DNA of 64,000 nt from assembly GCA_946222285.1 (NCBI GenBank), contig CAMIIP010000001.1:124001-188000 (forward strand). Direction: 5' to 3'. Positions 42,339 through 52,124 of this stretch are shown in pieces; the first letter of the stretch is position 1; each line of letters starts with the position of its first letter. The stretch comes from an uncultured Rothia sp. (lineage in GTDB: Bacteria; Actinomycetota; Actinomycetes; Actinomycetales; Micrococcaceae). The translations under genes were made by a program, and so were the position numbers. The notes beneath the pieces were generated by a model, which searched no databases, was not told where the DNA came from, and was given only the letters and a program-made list of their open reading frames with translations.

Positions 42339-43376
42339 TTACCAGTCCAGCCGTGAACCCAGCAAACCCAGCTGTGAAACGGCTTCTTTCTCCTGCCTCA
42401 GTTCATCAACGGAGGCTTCAAAGCGCTGACGGGCAAAAGCGCTCAGTTGCTGAGACTCATCAATGGCATATTCCCCGCCCTGACAGGTTATGGGGAAAGA
42501 ACAAATTAGTCCTTTTTCTACGCCATAGGCTCCGGTAGTAGGTACAGCCATAGAGGTAGAAACTGTTGCGTTACCGTCGCTTCCATTCCACAGATTGATA
42601 TGTTCTATCGCCGCATGTGCCGCTGAACCTACCGAAGAGCCTCCTCGAACCTGAATGATTTCAGCACCGCGCTGGGCAACACGAGGTATAAATTCTTCTT
42701 CTAGCCACTGCTGCTCCAGTCCCTTTTCAGCCAGAGCCTCTAAGGCCGGGCGTCCTTCTACCGTGGCATATTCAAGAGAGGGGAACTGACTAGCAGAGTG
42801 GTTTCCCCAGATCGCAACTCCCTCAATATCACGCGGGTGAGTATCGGTTGCCTGCGCCAGTTGAGCCACAGCGCGGTTGTGATCTAGACGGGTGAGAGCG
42901 GTAAAACGCTCCAAAGGAATATCGGGGGCATGCGAAGCAGCAATCAGTGCGTTGGTATTGGCAGGATTACCCACCACCACAACCCGCACGTTTTCGCTGG
43001 CACCCTCATTCAGCGCCTGTCCCTGTTCCGAAAAAATCGCTCCATTCGCTTCAAGAAGATCAGCCCGCTCCATGCCTTTACTTCGAGGACGAGCGCCCAC
43101 CAGCAGAGCAACGTCTGCGCCGTCAAAGGCCTGAACCGGGTCACTAAAAGTATTAACCGTTTCCAGAAGATCAAACGAACAGTCAGTCAGCTCCATTGCA
43201 GTACCTTCAAGAGCTTTCAGGGCGGCAGGAACTTCGAGCAGATTAAGCCTAATTCTCACGTGAGGTCCGAGTAGCGCCCCGGAGGCAATACGGAAGAGGC
43301 TGGCGTAACCAATTTGTCCGGCGGCGCCGGTGAGCGTCACGGTGGCGGTGGGAAGCAATACAGAGTTTTTAGACAT
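42339..43376 (-). CDS. mdh: Malate dehydrogenase
   Basis: 345 aa, of the cytosolic-type (MDH1/archaeal-actinobacterial) group judged by length and motifs. The NAD-binding loop is TVTLTGAAGQIGYASLFRIASG, ALLVGARPRSKGMERADLLEANG carries the mobile loop arginines, and the active His is in IWGNHSASQFP. It oxidises malate to oxaloacetate in the TCA cycle. It stands alone between the parE and cydA genes on the same strand. Confidence 0.95.
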   Translation of the reverse strand: MSKNSVLLPTATVTLTGAAGQIGYASLFRIASGALLGPHVRIRLNLLEVPAALKALEGTAMELTDCSFDLLETVNTFSDPVQAFDGADVALLVGARPRSKGMERADLLEANGAIFSEQGQALNEGASENVRVVVVGNPANTNALIAASHAPDIPLERFTALTRLDHNRAVAQLAQATDTHPRDIEGVAIWGNHSASQFPSLEYATVEGRPALEALAEKGLEQQWLEEEFIPRVAQRGAEIIQVRGGSSVGSAAHAAIEHINLWNGSDGNATVSTSMAVPTTGAYGVEKGLICSFPITCQGGEYAIDESQQLSAFARQRFEASVDELRQEKEAVSQLGLLGSRLDW

Positions 43377-43460
43377 ACCTCAAAGCTTAGTGGTATCCAT
43401 CACTAAAAACTAGCGACGGGGAAACTGTTACGACTCCCCCTCCCTTTACTGTCCCTTTCT

Positions 43461-45578
43461 TTACATATCAATTTGGCTCTCGTCGAGCTGGTGAGCGCCA
43501 TTGATGATGAACTCTTTACGGGGAGCAACCTCAGAGCCCATCAGCAGGGAGAAAGCACGCTCGGCTGCCTCAGCATCTTCAATACGCACTCGACGCAGTA
43601 GGCGGTGATGCGGATCCATCGTAGTTTCAGCAAGCTGGTTAGCATCCATCTCGCCCAAACCTTTATAGCGCTGAATAGGTTCTTTGAAGTTTTTACCTTC
43701 AGCTTCAAGGCGCGCCAGGTAAATGTTGAGTTCTTTTTCTGAATAGGTGTAAACCATCTCGTTGGGCTTACCACGGTGGATTACCTCGATACGGTGCAAA
43801 GGAGGAACTGCCGCATAGACGTGTCCAGCTTCAATCAGCGGTCGCATATAGCGGTAAAAGAGCGTCAGCAAAAGGGTACGGATATGCGCGCCATCCACAT
43901 CGGCGTCTGTCATCATAATAACCTTGCCATAGCGTACTCCTTCGAGGTCAAAGGTGCGCCCTGAACCGGCACCAATCACCTGAATAATAGCTGCACACTC
44001 GGCGTTAGCAAGCATGTCGGTCAGAGAAGCCTTCTGCACGTTAAGGATTTTGCCGCGAATAGGCAACAACGCCTGATAGGCAGAGGAGCGAGCAAGGCGG
44101 GCGGTGCCCAGTGCTGAATCACCCTCCACAATAAAAAGTTCTGAATGCTCTACGTTATCGGACCGACAGTCTACGAGCTTAGCTGGCATCGAAGAGGTTT
44201 CCAGCGCTGTTTTGCGTCGCTGGGTCTCTTTATGAACGCGGGCAGAAATACGCGATTTCATTTCTGCCACCACTTTTTCGCTCAGAGAGGTTGCCTGTTG
44301 CTTATCAGCCCGGGCAGTGGCTTTCAGCTTGGCGGCTAACTCCCGAGAAACGATTTTTGAGACGATTTGGCGAACGGCCGGTGTTCCCAAAATTTCCTTG
44401 GTTTGCCCTTCGAACTGAGGCTCTGCCAGGCGCACCGTAAGTACAGCGGTCAAGCCGGCTAGAACGTCGTCCTTTTCAATCTTTTCACTCGCACCCACTT
44501 TGAATTTACGGGCGTTATCGCTCAGATGTTTACGGAAAGTTCTCAGCAGCCCCTGTTCAAAACCGGTCAGGTGTGTTCCGCCCTTGGGAGTGGCGATGAT
44601 GTTGACGAAAGAACGAACCTTGGTTTCGTAACCGATATCCCAGCGCAGGGCAATATCAACCTCACATTCCCGTTCGACCTCGGTGAGCTGGGAGTGACCT
44701 TTGGAATCGAGCACGGGAACGGTTTCTTTGAATTTTTCTTGTCCCTGAAAACGCCAAATATCGGTAACCGAAGAATCTGTCGCCAGGTAGTCGGTAAACT
44801 CAGAAATTCCACCGTCGTGTTGAAAAATTTCCTCGTGCGTTCCAAACTCGCCAGGAGTGCCGGCAAGCCGGCGCTCGTCTTTAATAGCTATTCGCAAGCC
44901 GGGAATGAGGAAGGACGTTTGGCGAGCACGTTGAGCCAGATTTTCGTAGCTAAACTTAGCATCGGGAGTGAAAATTTGAGGATCTGCCCAGTAACGTACG
45001 CGGGTTCCGGTAACTCCTCGCTTAGCTTTACCCACCACGACGAGCGAATCGTTAGGCTGCTGGGAGGGAGTGAAGTCGGCATCCGGTTTAGGGGTACGAG
45101 TGTCAGCAAACTGACCGGGGATACCATGGCGAAAGCTCATTTGATAGGTTTTGCCGCCGCGATCTACCTGAACGTCAAGGCGACTAGAAAGCGCGTTGAC
45201 AACGGAGGCGCCCACGCCGTGCAGACCACCGGAGGCGGCATAAGATCCGCCACCGAACTTGCCCCCGGCATGAAGCTTGGTATAGACCACCTCGACGCCG
45301 GTGAGTCCGGTTCGCGGTTCGATATCGGTGGGCACACCTCGACCATCATCCCGCACCTCAACCGAGCCATCTCGATGCAGAATAATCTCAATGGACTGAC
45401 CAAAACCCGCCAGAGCCTCATCCACCGAGTTATCAATAATCTCCCAGAGACAGTGCATAAGTCCACGCGAATCGGTAGAACCGATATACATGCCAGGGCG
45501 CTTACGAACAGCTTCAAGACCTTCTAGTACCGAAAGGTTTTGTGCGGTGTAATTTGAAGCTGGCAAGAAGCTCTCCAT
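43461..45578 (-). CDS. parE: DNA topoisomerase IV subunit B
   Basis: 705 aa type IIA topoisomerase B subunit. GHKL ATPase motifs: WEIIDNSVDEALAGF, VRDDGRGVPTD, GGLHGVGASVVNALS. The TOPRIM domain shows FIVEGDSALGTARLARSS (EGDSA) and MTDADVDGAHIRTLLLT (DxD). The C-terminal RYKGLGEMD is also present. It is assigned ParE, not GyrB, from synteny with parC and sigA. ATG with a weak CAGAGA ribosome site. Confidence 0.9.
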   Translation of the reverse strand: MESFLPASNYTAQNLSVLEGLEAVRKRPGMYIGSTDSRGLMHCLWEIIDNSVDEALAGFGQSIEIILHRDGSVEVRDDGRGVPTDIEPRTGLTGVEVVYTKLHAGGKFGGGSYAASGGLHGVGASVVNALSSRLDVQVDRGGKTYQMSFRHGIPGQFADTRTPKPDADFTPSQQPNDSLVVVGKAKRGVTGTRVRYWADPQIFTPDAKFSYENLAQRARQTSFLIPGLRIAIKDERRLAGTPGEFGTHEEIFQHDGGISEFTDYLATDSSVTDIWRFQGQEKFKETVPVLDSKGHSQLTEVERECEVDIALRWDIGYETKVRSFVNIIATPKGGTHLTGFEQGLLRTFRKHLSDNARKFKVGASEKIEKDDVLAGLTAVLTVRLAEPQFEGQTKEILGTPAVRQIVSKIVSRELAAKLKATARADKQQATSLSEKVVAEMKSRISARVHKETQRRKTALETSSMPAKLVDCRSDNVEHSELFIVEGDSALGTARLARSSAYQALLPIRGKILNVQKASLTDMLANAECAAIIQVIGAGSGRTFDLEGVRYGKVIMMTDADVDGAHIRTLLLTLFYRYMRPLIEAGHVYAAVPPLHRIEVIHRGKPNEMVYTYSEKELNIYLARLEAEGKNFKEPIQRYKGLGEMDANQLAETTMDPHHRLLRRVRIEDAEAAERAFSLLMGSEVAPRKEFIINGAHQLDESQIDM

Positions 45579-45768
45579 TCTCTGACTAGGATTATTTAGC
45601 TATTTTATGTTGTTTTTCTACGGTGGCGCACCGTCTGCCATCTCTGCACGGACTCACGGCGGGAACTAAGCCCAGGTTCTTTCCTCACAGCGAAAGCGGG
45701 CATAGCGCCAGCTCTCACATGATTATATGGGGAGCAACCGTCCATTGATGCGAAAGGGTAAAAAAACC

Positions 45769-45963
45769 ATGACTACAACACTTGAACCCCACAAGCTAAC
45801 CACCTCAGATCGTTGTGATGCTTGCGGCGCTCAGGCATATGTACGCGTAGTGCTAGGCTCCGGTAACGAACTCTTTTTCTGCGGTCACCACGCCCGTGAA
45901 AACGAAAGCGAGCTGCAGCAGGTAGCTGCACAGTGGGATGATCAGACCGATCGTCTCAAATAA
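45769..45963 (+). CDS. Small DUF7455-type zinc-ribbon protein
   Basis: 64 aa from ATG 45769 (AAAGGG about 9 nt upstream; a frame reaching 45727 lacks a site). CDACGAQAYVRVVL and LFFCGHHA give Cys/His ligands of a small zinc ribbon (CxxC...CxxH). Such proteins are conserved between parE and sigA in actinobacteria; function unknown. Confidence 0.8.
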   Translation: MTTTLEPHKLTTSDRCDACGAQAYVRVVLGSGNELFFCGHHARENESELQQVAAQWDDQTDRLK

Positions 45964-45984
45964 GCTCGAATAAATTTTTCCATA

Positions 45985-46035
45985 AAAATAGTCGGTGCTT
46001 CTCCAGGTGTCAGAGAGAAGTACCGACTATTTTTC
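45985..46035. terminator. Bidirectional terminator between DUF7455 gene and sigA
   Basis: Stem AAAATAGTCGGT(g)CTTCTC / GAGAAG(t)ACCGACTATTTT with T-run, between convergent genes. Confidence 0.85.
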
Positions 46036-46063
46036 TACCCCCACGCTCTGAGGTATAGCCGTC

Positions 46064-47428
46064 TTAGTCGAGGTAGTCGCGCAAGACCTGTGAGCGAGAG
46101 GGATGGCGCAGTTTAGACATCGTCTTAGACTCAATCTGGCGAATACGCTCACGAGTAACCCCATAAACCTTGCCGATTTCATCAAGAGTCTTAGGCTGAC
46201 CATCAGTCATACCAAAGCGCATAGCCACCACACCGGCTTCGCGCTCTGAAAGAGTGTCTAGAACGGAGTGGAGTTGCTCCTGCAAGAGAGTGAAAGATAC
46301 AGCGTCTGCGGGAACCACTGCCTCCGAATCCTCAATCAAATCACCAAACTCAGAATCTCCATCTTCGCCGAGCGGAGTATGAAGTGATATAGGCTCACGG
46401 CCATATTTCTGAACCTCAATGACCTTCTCAGGGGTCATGTCCAGTTCTTTTGCCAATTCTTCGGGGATGGGTTCACGGCCCAAGTCTTGAAGCATCTGGC
46501 GCTGAACACGAGCAAGCTTATTAATAACCTCAACCATGTGCACAGGAATACGGATGGTACGAGCTTGATCAGCCATAGCACGGGTGATTGCCTGGCGAAT
46601 CCACCAGGTGGCGTAGGTGGAGAATTTGAAGCCCTTGGAGTAATCGAATTTCTCCACAGCACGAATCAGACCGAGGTTGCCTTCCTGAATTAAGTCAAGA
46701 AAGAGCATGCCGCGACCGGTGTAGCGTTTAGCCAGCGATACCACCAGGCGAAGGTTAGCTTCGAGCAGATGATTTTTTGCGCGACGTCCATCGTGAATAA
46801 CCCAGCGCAACTCTTTCTTGAGCTGGTTATCCATATCGGAGCTCTCTTTAAGCTTATACTCGGCGTAAAGACCAGCTTCAATACGCATCGCCAAATCGAC
46901 TTCCTGCTCCGCGTTCAGCAGGGAAACCTTACCGATTTGCTTGAGGTAATCTTTGACAGGGTCAGCGGTAGCACCGGGAGCAATCACACGCTGAGCAGGT
47001 GCATCATCTTCATCGTTAGAGGTAAGGACGAACCCGTTGCGCTTGGCAACTACTTTTTTAGTTTGCTCTTTTTCTTCAGCCTTAGCTGTTTTTTCAGCGT
47101 TATCTACGTCTAAATCATCATCTGAGTCTTCATCGATGTCGTGAGTCTGATCTAAATCATCGTCAGGAGTTTCCTCTGACTCATCGTCAAAATCATCAGC
47201 AGTTGCCTGAGAAGTCTTTTTATCTTTAGTCGCGGTTTTTTTCGTCGTCATCCGCGAAGTTTTCTTTTGAGCGGTAGCGGTAACTTCTTCCTCTACCTCT
47301 TCAGCTTCTTCATTAGCCTTTGCCGCTTTAGTGGTTGCTTTTGAGCGGGTCGAAGGCTTCTTCGTAGCTGTAGCTGTCTTGGTAGCAGTTGGACTAGCAG
47401 ACGCCTTCTGTTGTGCAGCAGGTGACAC
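46064..47428 (-). CDS. sigA: Principal RNA polymerase sigma factor
   Basis: 454 aa. A Lys/Thr/Ala-rich then strongly acidic N-terminal extension (residues 1-150, region 1.1-like) is followed by region 1.2 (ADPVKDYLKQIGKV). Region 2 (LRLVVSLAKRYTGRGMLFLDLIQEGNLGLIRAVEKFDY, TWWIRQAITRAMADQARTIRIPVHM) is the group 1 signature. Regions 3 and 4 end in the VTRERIRQIESKTMSKLRHPSR helix-turn-helix. GTG start; AAGGAAAGG upstream. It directs housekeeping transcription. Equivalent to HrdB/SigA of relatives. Confidence 0.95.
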   Translation of the reverse strand: MSPAAQQKASASPTATKTATATKKPSTRSKATTKAAKANEEAEEVEEEVTATAQKKTSRMTTKKTATKDKKTSQATADDFDDESEETPDDDLDQTHDIDEDSDDDLDVDNAEKTAKAEEKEQTKKVVAKRNGFVLTSNDEDDAPAQRVIAPGATADPVKDYLKQIGKVSLLNAEQEVDLAMRIEAGLYAEYKLKESSDMDNQLKKELRWVIHDGRRAKNHLLEANLRLVVSLAKRYTGRGMLFLDLIQEGNLGLIRAVEKFDYSKGFKFSTYATWWIRQAITRAMADQARTIRIPVHMVEVINKLARVQRQMLQDLGREPIPEELAKELDMTPEKVIEVQKYGREPISLHTPLGEDGDSEFGDLIEDSEAVVPADAVSFTLLQEQLHSVLDTLSEREAGVVAMRFGMTDGQPKTLDEIGKVYGVTRERIRQIESKTMSKLRHPSRSQVLRDYLD

Positions 47429-47741
47429 AGAGAGAACCTTTCCTTATACGAGACTGTTGGAAAATATTCCGATTCAGTCAAAACACCTAAGACCCTGTCA
47501 AGCCTGAGCTGATTTCCAGCAAAAACAGTGGTGCCTGACGGAAAACACTACATATAACGAAAAAACGTTATGAGTTATTCCTTTTTGCTTGACATTTATC
47601 TGTTTTCAGACTTAGCGGGGTCAATAGTAAATTATGGCAGATGATTCCTCGAGATGTGCGCAGGACGAGCGCGCCACGGCGAGCCGTTCTAGAAACTTTA
47701 TGCGCAATCAGTCGAAAAGCAACCATATACCCTGTTTATGA
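47429..47741. other. Intergenic region upstream of sigA
   Basis: 313 nt with no ORF. It contains the candidate sigA promoter listed separately and sequence downstream of the DUF4192 gene. No terminator hairpin for DUF4192 was identified here. Confidence 0.5.
47595..47624 (-). promoter_or_regulatory. Candidate sigA promoter
   Basis: On the minus strand TTGACC (-35, five of six consensus) is followed after 18 nt by GATAAA (-10, four of six). It lies about 170 nt upstream of the sigA GTG. A visual match only. Confidence 0.35.
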
Positions 47742-49223
47742 TCATTTTTCCGGCCTGAAGCACTGCTTTCCATCATTGAGCCAGTAGGGTAAGAGCGAAT
47801 TTTCAAGCAAAAGGTCAAGGGGTAAGGTAGGTAAATTTTCATGCAACCTAGCTTCCTCGATGAACAGAGTCGCAGGAGTGCTAAGACCTTTAAACCAGCA
47901 GATCCAGGCCTGTAAAACTTTAAGGTAAGCTAGCCGCTCAGCATCGGCTATCTCTATTAGTTGGGCAATGATCCGCTCAAAAATAGCCAGTCTCTTCCAG
48001 TCAGGTGCGATAAGGCTATTTCCCATTAAAATATCAGCAAACCCCTCGGCTCCTGAAGAATCCTGCTCGTTGGTTGAGAATAAATAGGGGCGAGCTTGAG
48101 AGCTATGGAGGAGCTCCTCTAAACATTGATCGATTCTCGATTTTCCTGTGTTGTTGAGGGGCAGCAACAAAGAACTTGACGGCAACTCTTGTGTTTCTTG
48201 GCTCCCCCTCTGGTCGATTTTCTGCTCTGTATGTAAATCTGTCAGCAACCGAGAAAGCATGGTCAGAGAGCTAGAAGCAGTAAATAAAATAAATTGGGCA
48301 CTAGTAACCGAGGTGAGTGTTCCCAGCAGATAACCGGCCATCTGTGGTGTCAATATTTCCCGAAGATGGTCAGCAAATATAGCTCCTTCAATTTTTCGTT
48401 CGACTTCTTTCAAACGTTGCCTTTGAGTCTGAGCAATTTCAGTAATTGTCGCATCCCAGATTCTATTCTCAGCAAATTTTTGCCCCAGATAGTCAGCGCA
48501 GTAGTTATTGTGGGAATCTTGAACCGCATCTTCATATTGGGAAAGCCAGTAGGATGCTTGAGCCAGCCAAAGCTCTTTTTGCTGAGGATCACGGGTATGT
48601 GCTGCGCTAGGGAGGGCAAGGCTATGTGCTTCTCGTTCATTCAACATGACAGTAGATCCTATGAGAAGTAGATCTAAATAAATAGGGCTTTTCAGTACGT
48701 CTTCAATAAAGCCCGAGAAAGTCATGGCAGATTCTTCAAGATCTACCTCCCACCGAGATACCGAACCCACAAAAAGTAGATCGCAAAAAGCCAGCCCGCG
48801 AGTATCGGTAATATATTTGCCTGCCTCTACCCATGGTCTACTGACAGAAGACTCTTTGGCGTCGTCTTCAATTTCTTTCATACTAGGAATCTCATAGAGA
48901 GATGTTGTGAGCTGACGGGCGCGAAGCTTCCCGCCTGCACCAAATATCAAGAGAAAAAATTTATCGAGTTTTTCTTGAGAATCAGCGGAATCCGGCATGA
49001 TATCTAAGAGATGATCCAATAATGAGCAGGCTTCATCCGGCGATATCGTTTCATTGTTAACCCGAATTAACGGCCCCATTTGCTGTGCCCCAGTGGTCAC
49101 TAGAACCATAGAGTTAGTAGGCCAGTAGCCTAGAGTGTGAACCGCATAGGCAATAATATCGACAGTTCCCTGAACAGAAGAACTATTGTTGTTGAATTCT
49201 AAAGGAGCATCAAGAGTTGTCAT
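47742..49223 (-). CDS. DUF4192 family protein
   Basis: 493 aa. It carries the DUF4192 N-terminal signature (DIIAYAVHTLGYWPTNSMVLVTTGA...GPLIRVN). The C-terminal half is helical and leucine-rich (AERLAYLKVLQAWICWFKG), TPR-like in appearance. No signal peptide or TM segments. Actinobacterial and uncharacterised, with a conserved position next to sigA. An inverted pair of DnaA boxes lies upstream. Confidence 0.8.
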   Translation of the reverse strand: MTTLDAPLEFNNNSSSVQGTVDIIAYAVHTLGYWPTNSMVLVTTGAQQMGPLIRVNNETISPDEACSLLDHLLDIMPDSADSQEKLDKFFLLIFGAGGKLRARQLTTSLYEIPSMKEIEDDAKESSVSRPWVEAGKYITDTRGLAFCDLLFVGSVSRWEVDLEESAMTFSGFIEDVLKSPIYLDLLLIGSTVMLNEREAHSLALPSAAHTRDPQQKELWLAQASYWLSQYEDAVQDSHNNYCADYLGQKFAENRIWDATITEIAQTQRQRLKEVERKIEGAIFADHLREILTPQMAGYLLGTLTSVTSAQFILFTASSSLTMLSRLLTDLHTEQKIDQRGSQETQELPSSSLLLPLNNTGKSRIDQCLEELLHSSQARPYLFSTNEQDSSGAEGFADILMGNSLIAPDWKRLAIFERIIAQLIEIADAERLAYLKVLQAWICWFKGLSTPATLFIEEARLHENLPTLPLDLLLENSLLPYWLNDGKQCFRPEK

Positions 49224-49271
49224 AAAGATGATTATGGTTTGCTTTGATGCAGTTTGCTGATGTTTAACGTG

Positions 49272-49330
49272 ATCTGTGGATAATTAAAATACCAGCAAGG
49301 CGCTCACCAGGCTAAACACTATCCACAGAT
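49272..49330. promoter_or_regulatory. Inverted pair of DnaA boxes upstream of DUF4192 gene
   Basis: ATCTGTGGATA at 49272-49282 and its exact reverse complement TATCCACAGAT at 49320-49330 form an 11-bp inverted repeat, 48 bp centre to centre. The first contains the perfect DnaA box TTATCCACA (complement, 49275-49283). The second reads CTATCCACA, one mismatch. Confidence 0.5.
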
Positions 49331-49348
49331 ATCTCGTACACAAGTTCA

Positions 49349-49395
49349 TTCATTCCAGCCCTCTAAATCATCGAGAAATTCAGGGCCAGAATGAA
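49349..49395 (-). terminator. Possible PAC2-gene terminator hairpin
   Basis: Imperfect 14-bp stem (12 pairs) TTCATTCCAGCCCT / AGGGCCAGAATGAA, 15 nt past the PAC2 stop. No T-run, so uncertain. Confidence 0.4.
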
Positions 49396-49409
49396 AGATT
49401 AGCTAGAGA

Positions 49410-50360
49410 CTAAGAACTCAGTTCTTTCCCAAAAGCTTCTGGGGGTTCTTCATCGATACGCGCCAAATAGTCCTCAATTACTGCACCCAGCTCATCACGA
49501 TCAGGTATTCGCCCCTCTTCACGTTCAGCTAGCGTGAGCATTGAAGACTCAACGTTCTTCATGTTGAAATCATAGCTCTCTTCTAAGCGGCTAATCATCG
49601 TGCTTATCTCAGGATTAGTTTCAATCTGCTCGTTAATCTGAAGAGTTGCTGCTTTTGCGGCGTCCAACAGCTGGTCGGTAGGCAGAGAAAGTTGGGCGGC
49701 CATAGAAAGATGCTCCATTGCCAGCAGGGCAGCCTGAGGCAGTTCAGCCTCCGCTAAATACTGAGGTACGTTGATGCCAAATCCCGCCGTACCTATTCCG
49801 CTTTCAGTCAAAGCAACTTCTAGCAGGCTAGATACGGATCCGCTCATCTCAGCAATCGGTTTCCACCCGGAGATACCCCGCAACAGATCCTTACGTGAGC
49901 CATGAGCCGTTACGGGAAGCGCGCGAGTGTGAGGAACCGGCATCGGAAAACCACTCACAATCAAAGCAAGAGAAACTTCGAGCTTTTCAACAATATCCAC
50001 CACTCCTTGTACAAATCGTTGCCATTGCAAGTCAGGCTCGGTACCTGTGAGCAAAAGAAACGGCTTATCCAAACGGTCTTCAACCGCATAAAGTTTCAGC
50101 TGAGGCATTACAGGATCTTCAAAATGATCCTGCACATATTTAATACGAGGACGACGTGAACGGTAGTCGTGAAGACGATCCGCATCGAACTCCACGATAG
50201 AGGCATGGCTGAGTTCTTTGAGCAAAATATCGCCCAGAAGACCGGCTGTTCCACCGGCATCATTAGGGTGATGTAATGCAATGACGAGGGGTAAATGGTG
50301 TAGCTTCTCATTTTCTAGTGCACCAGACTGCGCCAGGTACAGGCTTTCCGGATCCAACAT
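49410..50360 (-). CDS. PAC2 family protein (proteasome-assembly-chaperone-like)
   Basis: 316 aa. PAC2 core signatures: LVIALHHPNDAGGTAGLLGDILL, VEFDADRLHDYRSRRP, LLTGTEPDLQWQRF, FGINVPQYLAEAELPQAAL. The C-terminal part is acidic with a helical tail. Actinobacterial members are uncharacterised; the name reflects similarity to eukaryotic proteasome chaperone PAC2, and no proteasome genes are in this window. Divergent from pepA. Confidence 0.85.
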   Translation of the reverse strand: MLDPESLYLAQSGALENEKLHHLPLVIALHHPNDAGGTAGLLGDILLKELSHASIVEFDADRLHDYRSRRPRIKYVQDHFEDPVMPQLKLYAVEDRLDKPFLLLTGTEPDLQWQRFVQGVVDIVEKLEVSLALIVSGFPMPVPHTRALPVTAHGSRKDLLRGISGWKPIAEMSGSVSSLLEVALTESGIGTAGFGINVPQYLAEAELPQAALLAMEHLSMAAQLSLPTDQLLDAAKAATLQINEQIETNPEISTMISRLEESYDFNMKNVESSMLTLAEREEGRIPDRDELGAVIEDYLARIDEEPPEAFGKELSS

Positions 50361-50548
50361 CTAAGCCTCTTTCATGCTCACGACGGTTCAGACTACTGTA
50401 TTACATCAAACCAGCCCCCACATGTAAGTGTGGCGGATAACCTACTATGCTGATATCTGTAAGGTAGCGGACTCTAAAGTACTTTATTCAACTCTAAGCG
50501 GTGCACTATTATTCCTGCACATCCCACACTCGATACATAAGGAGAGAA

Positions 50549-52066
50549 ATGACCGACTCAGCTGATTTGACGTTCTCAGTTGCTATTCCTGACTTTGATG
50601 CCATCGATTCCCAGGTCTTAGTTCTTGGAATCTATTCAACAAATGATGGTCCCCAGTTGGCTCCAACCCCACTCAATCAGAAAACCACCGAAGGTTTGCA
50701 GGCAATACTTAATGATATAGGTGCAACGGGTGAAACCGATCAGCTCATTCGCTTGCCCGGTTTCGACGGTACGAATGCCGACATCATTGCTCTCATAGGT
50801 CTGGGACCACAGCAGGATAAGGAGACGAACTTACCCACTACCCTGCGTTACGCGGCTGGTTCAGCCATTAGACAGCTTGCAGGATTCAAGGATGTCGCGC
50901 TGGCTCTTCCATCTGCTTCTGTCCAAGAGGTAGCGGCAATTGCTGAAGGTGCAGCTTTGGGCGCTTTTGTTGACACTCAACTACGCGCCAAGAACATAAG
51001 TTCCACCAAGCAACCAGTAGAAAACATCGTCATTGTTACCTCAGTTGATAATAAAGACGCCGCACCGGCTCTGACCCGCGCGCTTATTCTCGGACAAGCA
51101 GTAGATTCTACTCGCCATTTGGTTAACACCCCTCCTAGTCATCTTTACCCTGCAACGTTTGCCCAGAAAGCTCAGGAGCGGGTAGCCAATCATGCCCGGG
51201 TTTCAGTCAAGATCTTTGATGAAAAGAAGCTTGCTAAAGAAGGCTTCGGAGGCATTATCGGTGTAGGACAAGGCTCATCTCGTCCGCCCCGACTGGTCGA
51301 AGTTTCCTATACTCCCAAAAAAGCTAAAAAGTCGGTTGCTCTCATCGGTAAGGGCATCACTTTCGATACCGGTGGCATCTCATTGAAGCCTTCAAATTCC
51401 ATGGTACCCATGAAATCCGATATGGCAGGTGCAGCAACCGTTCTCAACGTGGTAGCAGCGGCGGCAGAACTTGAACTTCCCATTCAGGTTACGGCTTACC
51501 TGTGCATCGCTGAAAATATGCCCGGGGGCTCTGCCATCCGCCCCGAAGACGTTCTGACGATGCGCGATGGAACTACCGTTGAGGTTCTTAATACCGACGC
51601 CGAAGGCCGCCTGGTCATGGCCGACGGTTTAGCCTACGCATCCGAGTCCACACCCGATTTCATTCTCGATGTTGCTACCCTCACCGGAGCGCAGATGATT
51701 GCTCTGGGCAATCGCTTCTCTGCTGTAATGGGTGATAGCCAGACTCGAGAGAAAATCGTTAGTGCTGCTCATGAATCCGGTGAAGATTTTTGGCCTATGC
51801 CCCTTCCCGATCACATGCGTTCCGAATTAAAATCTCCGGTTGCGGATCTCAAAAATATCGGTAATTCCCGCTATGGCGGCATGCTAATGGCCGGGCTATT
51901 TCTCGAAGAATTTGTGGGTTCAGTAAACGAACACAAAATACCCTGGGCTCATCTGGATATCGCTGGTCCGGCTTTCAACGAAGGATCAGCTTATGGGTTT
52001 ACCCCTAAAGAAGCTACGGGAGTTGCAGTGAGTACCCTAGTGAAATTTCTAGAAAACTTGGTCTAG
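50549..52066 (+). CDS. pepA: Leucyl aminopeptidase (M17)
   Basis: 505 aa from ATG 50549, with AAGGAG 4 nt upstream (an in-frame ATG 48 nt earlier has no site). It removes N-terminal residues using two metal ions. Catalytic domain motifs: ALIGKGITFDTGGISLKPS (metal Asp, Lys), KSDMAGAATVLN and the family signature NTDAEGRLVMADGLAYA. The N-terminal domain is about residues 1-160. No signal peptide. Monocistronic. Confidence 0.95.
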   Translation: MTDSADLTFSVAIPDFDAIDSQVLVLGIYSTNDGPQLAPTPLNQKTTEGLQAILNDIGATGETDQLIRLPGFDGTNADIIALIGLGPQQDKETNLPTTLRYAAGSAIRQLAGFKDVALALPSASVQEVAAIAEGAALGAFVDTQLRAKNISSTKQPVENIVIVTSVDNKDAAPALTRALILGQAVDSTRHLVNTPPSHLYPATFAQKAQERVANHARVSVKIFDEKKLAKEGFGGIIGVGQGSSRPPRLVEVSYTPKKAKKSVALIGKGITFDTGGISLKPSNSMVPMKSDMAGAATVLNVVAAAAELELPIQVTAYLCIAENMPGGSAIRPEDVLTMRDGTTVEVLNTDAEGRLVMADGLAYASESTPDFILDVATLTGAQMIALGNRFSAVMGDSQTREKIVSAAHESGEDFWPMPLPDHMRSELKSPVADLKNIGNSRYGGMLMAGLFLEEFVGSVNEHKIPWAHLDIAGPAFNEGSAYGFTPKEATGVAVSTLVKFLENLV

Positions 52067-52124
52067 AAAGAGCTCGCCTGAGAAGCTCATTGATATTTCC
52101 TGCGGAAGGCAATAGATACGGTCT

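Noticed and set aside
44526..45527. 333-codon plus-strand ORF opposite parE
   Set aside because: It is the complement of highly conserved parE sequence, lacks a ribosome site, and matches no known protein pattern; it arises from parE codon structure.
47589..47617. TTGACA on the plus strand as a promoter
   Set aside because: Perfect -35 hexamer but no acceptable -10 at 16-19 nt, and no plus-strand gene downstream.
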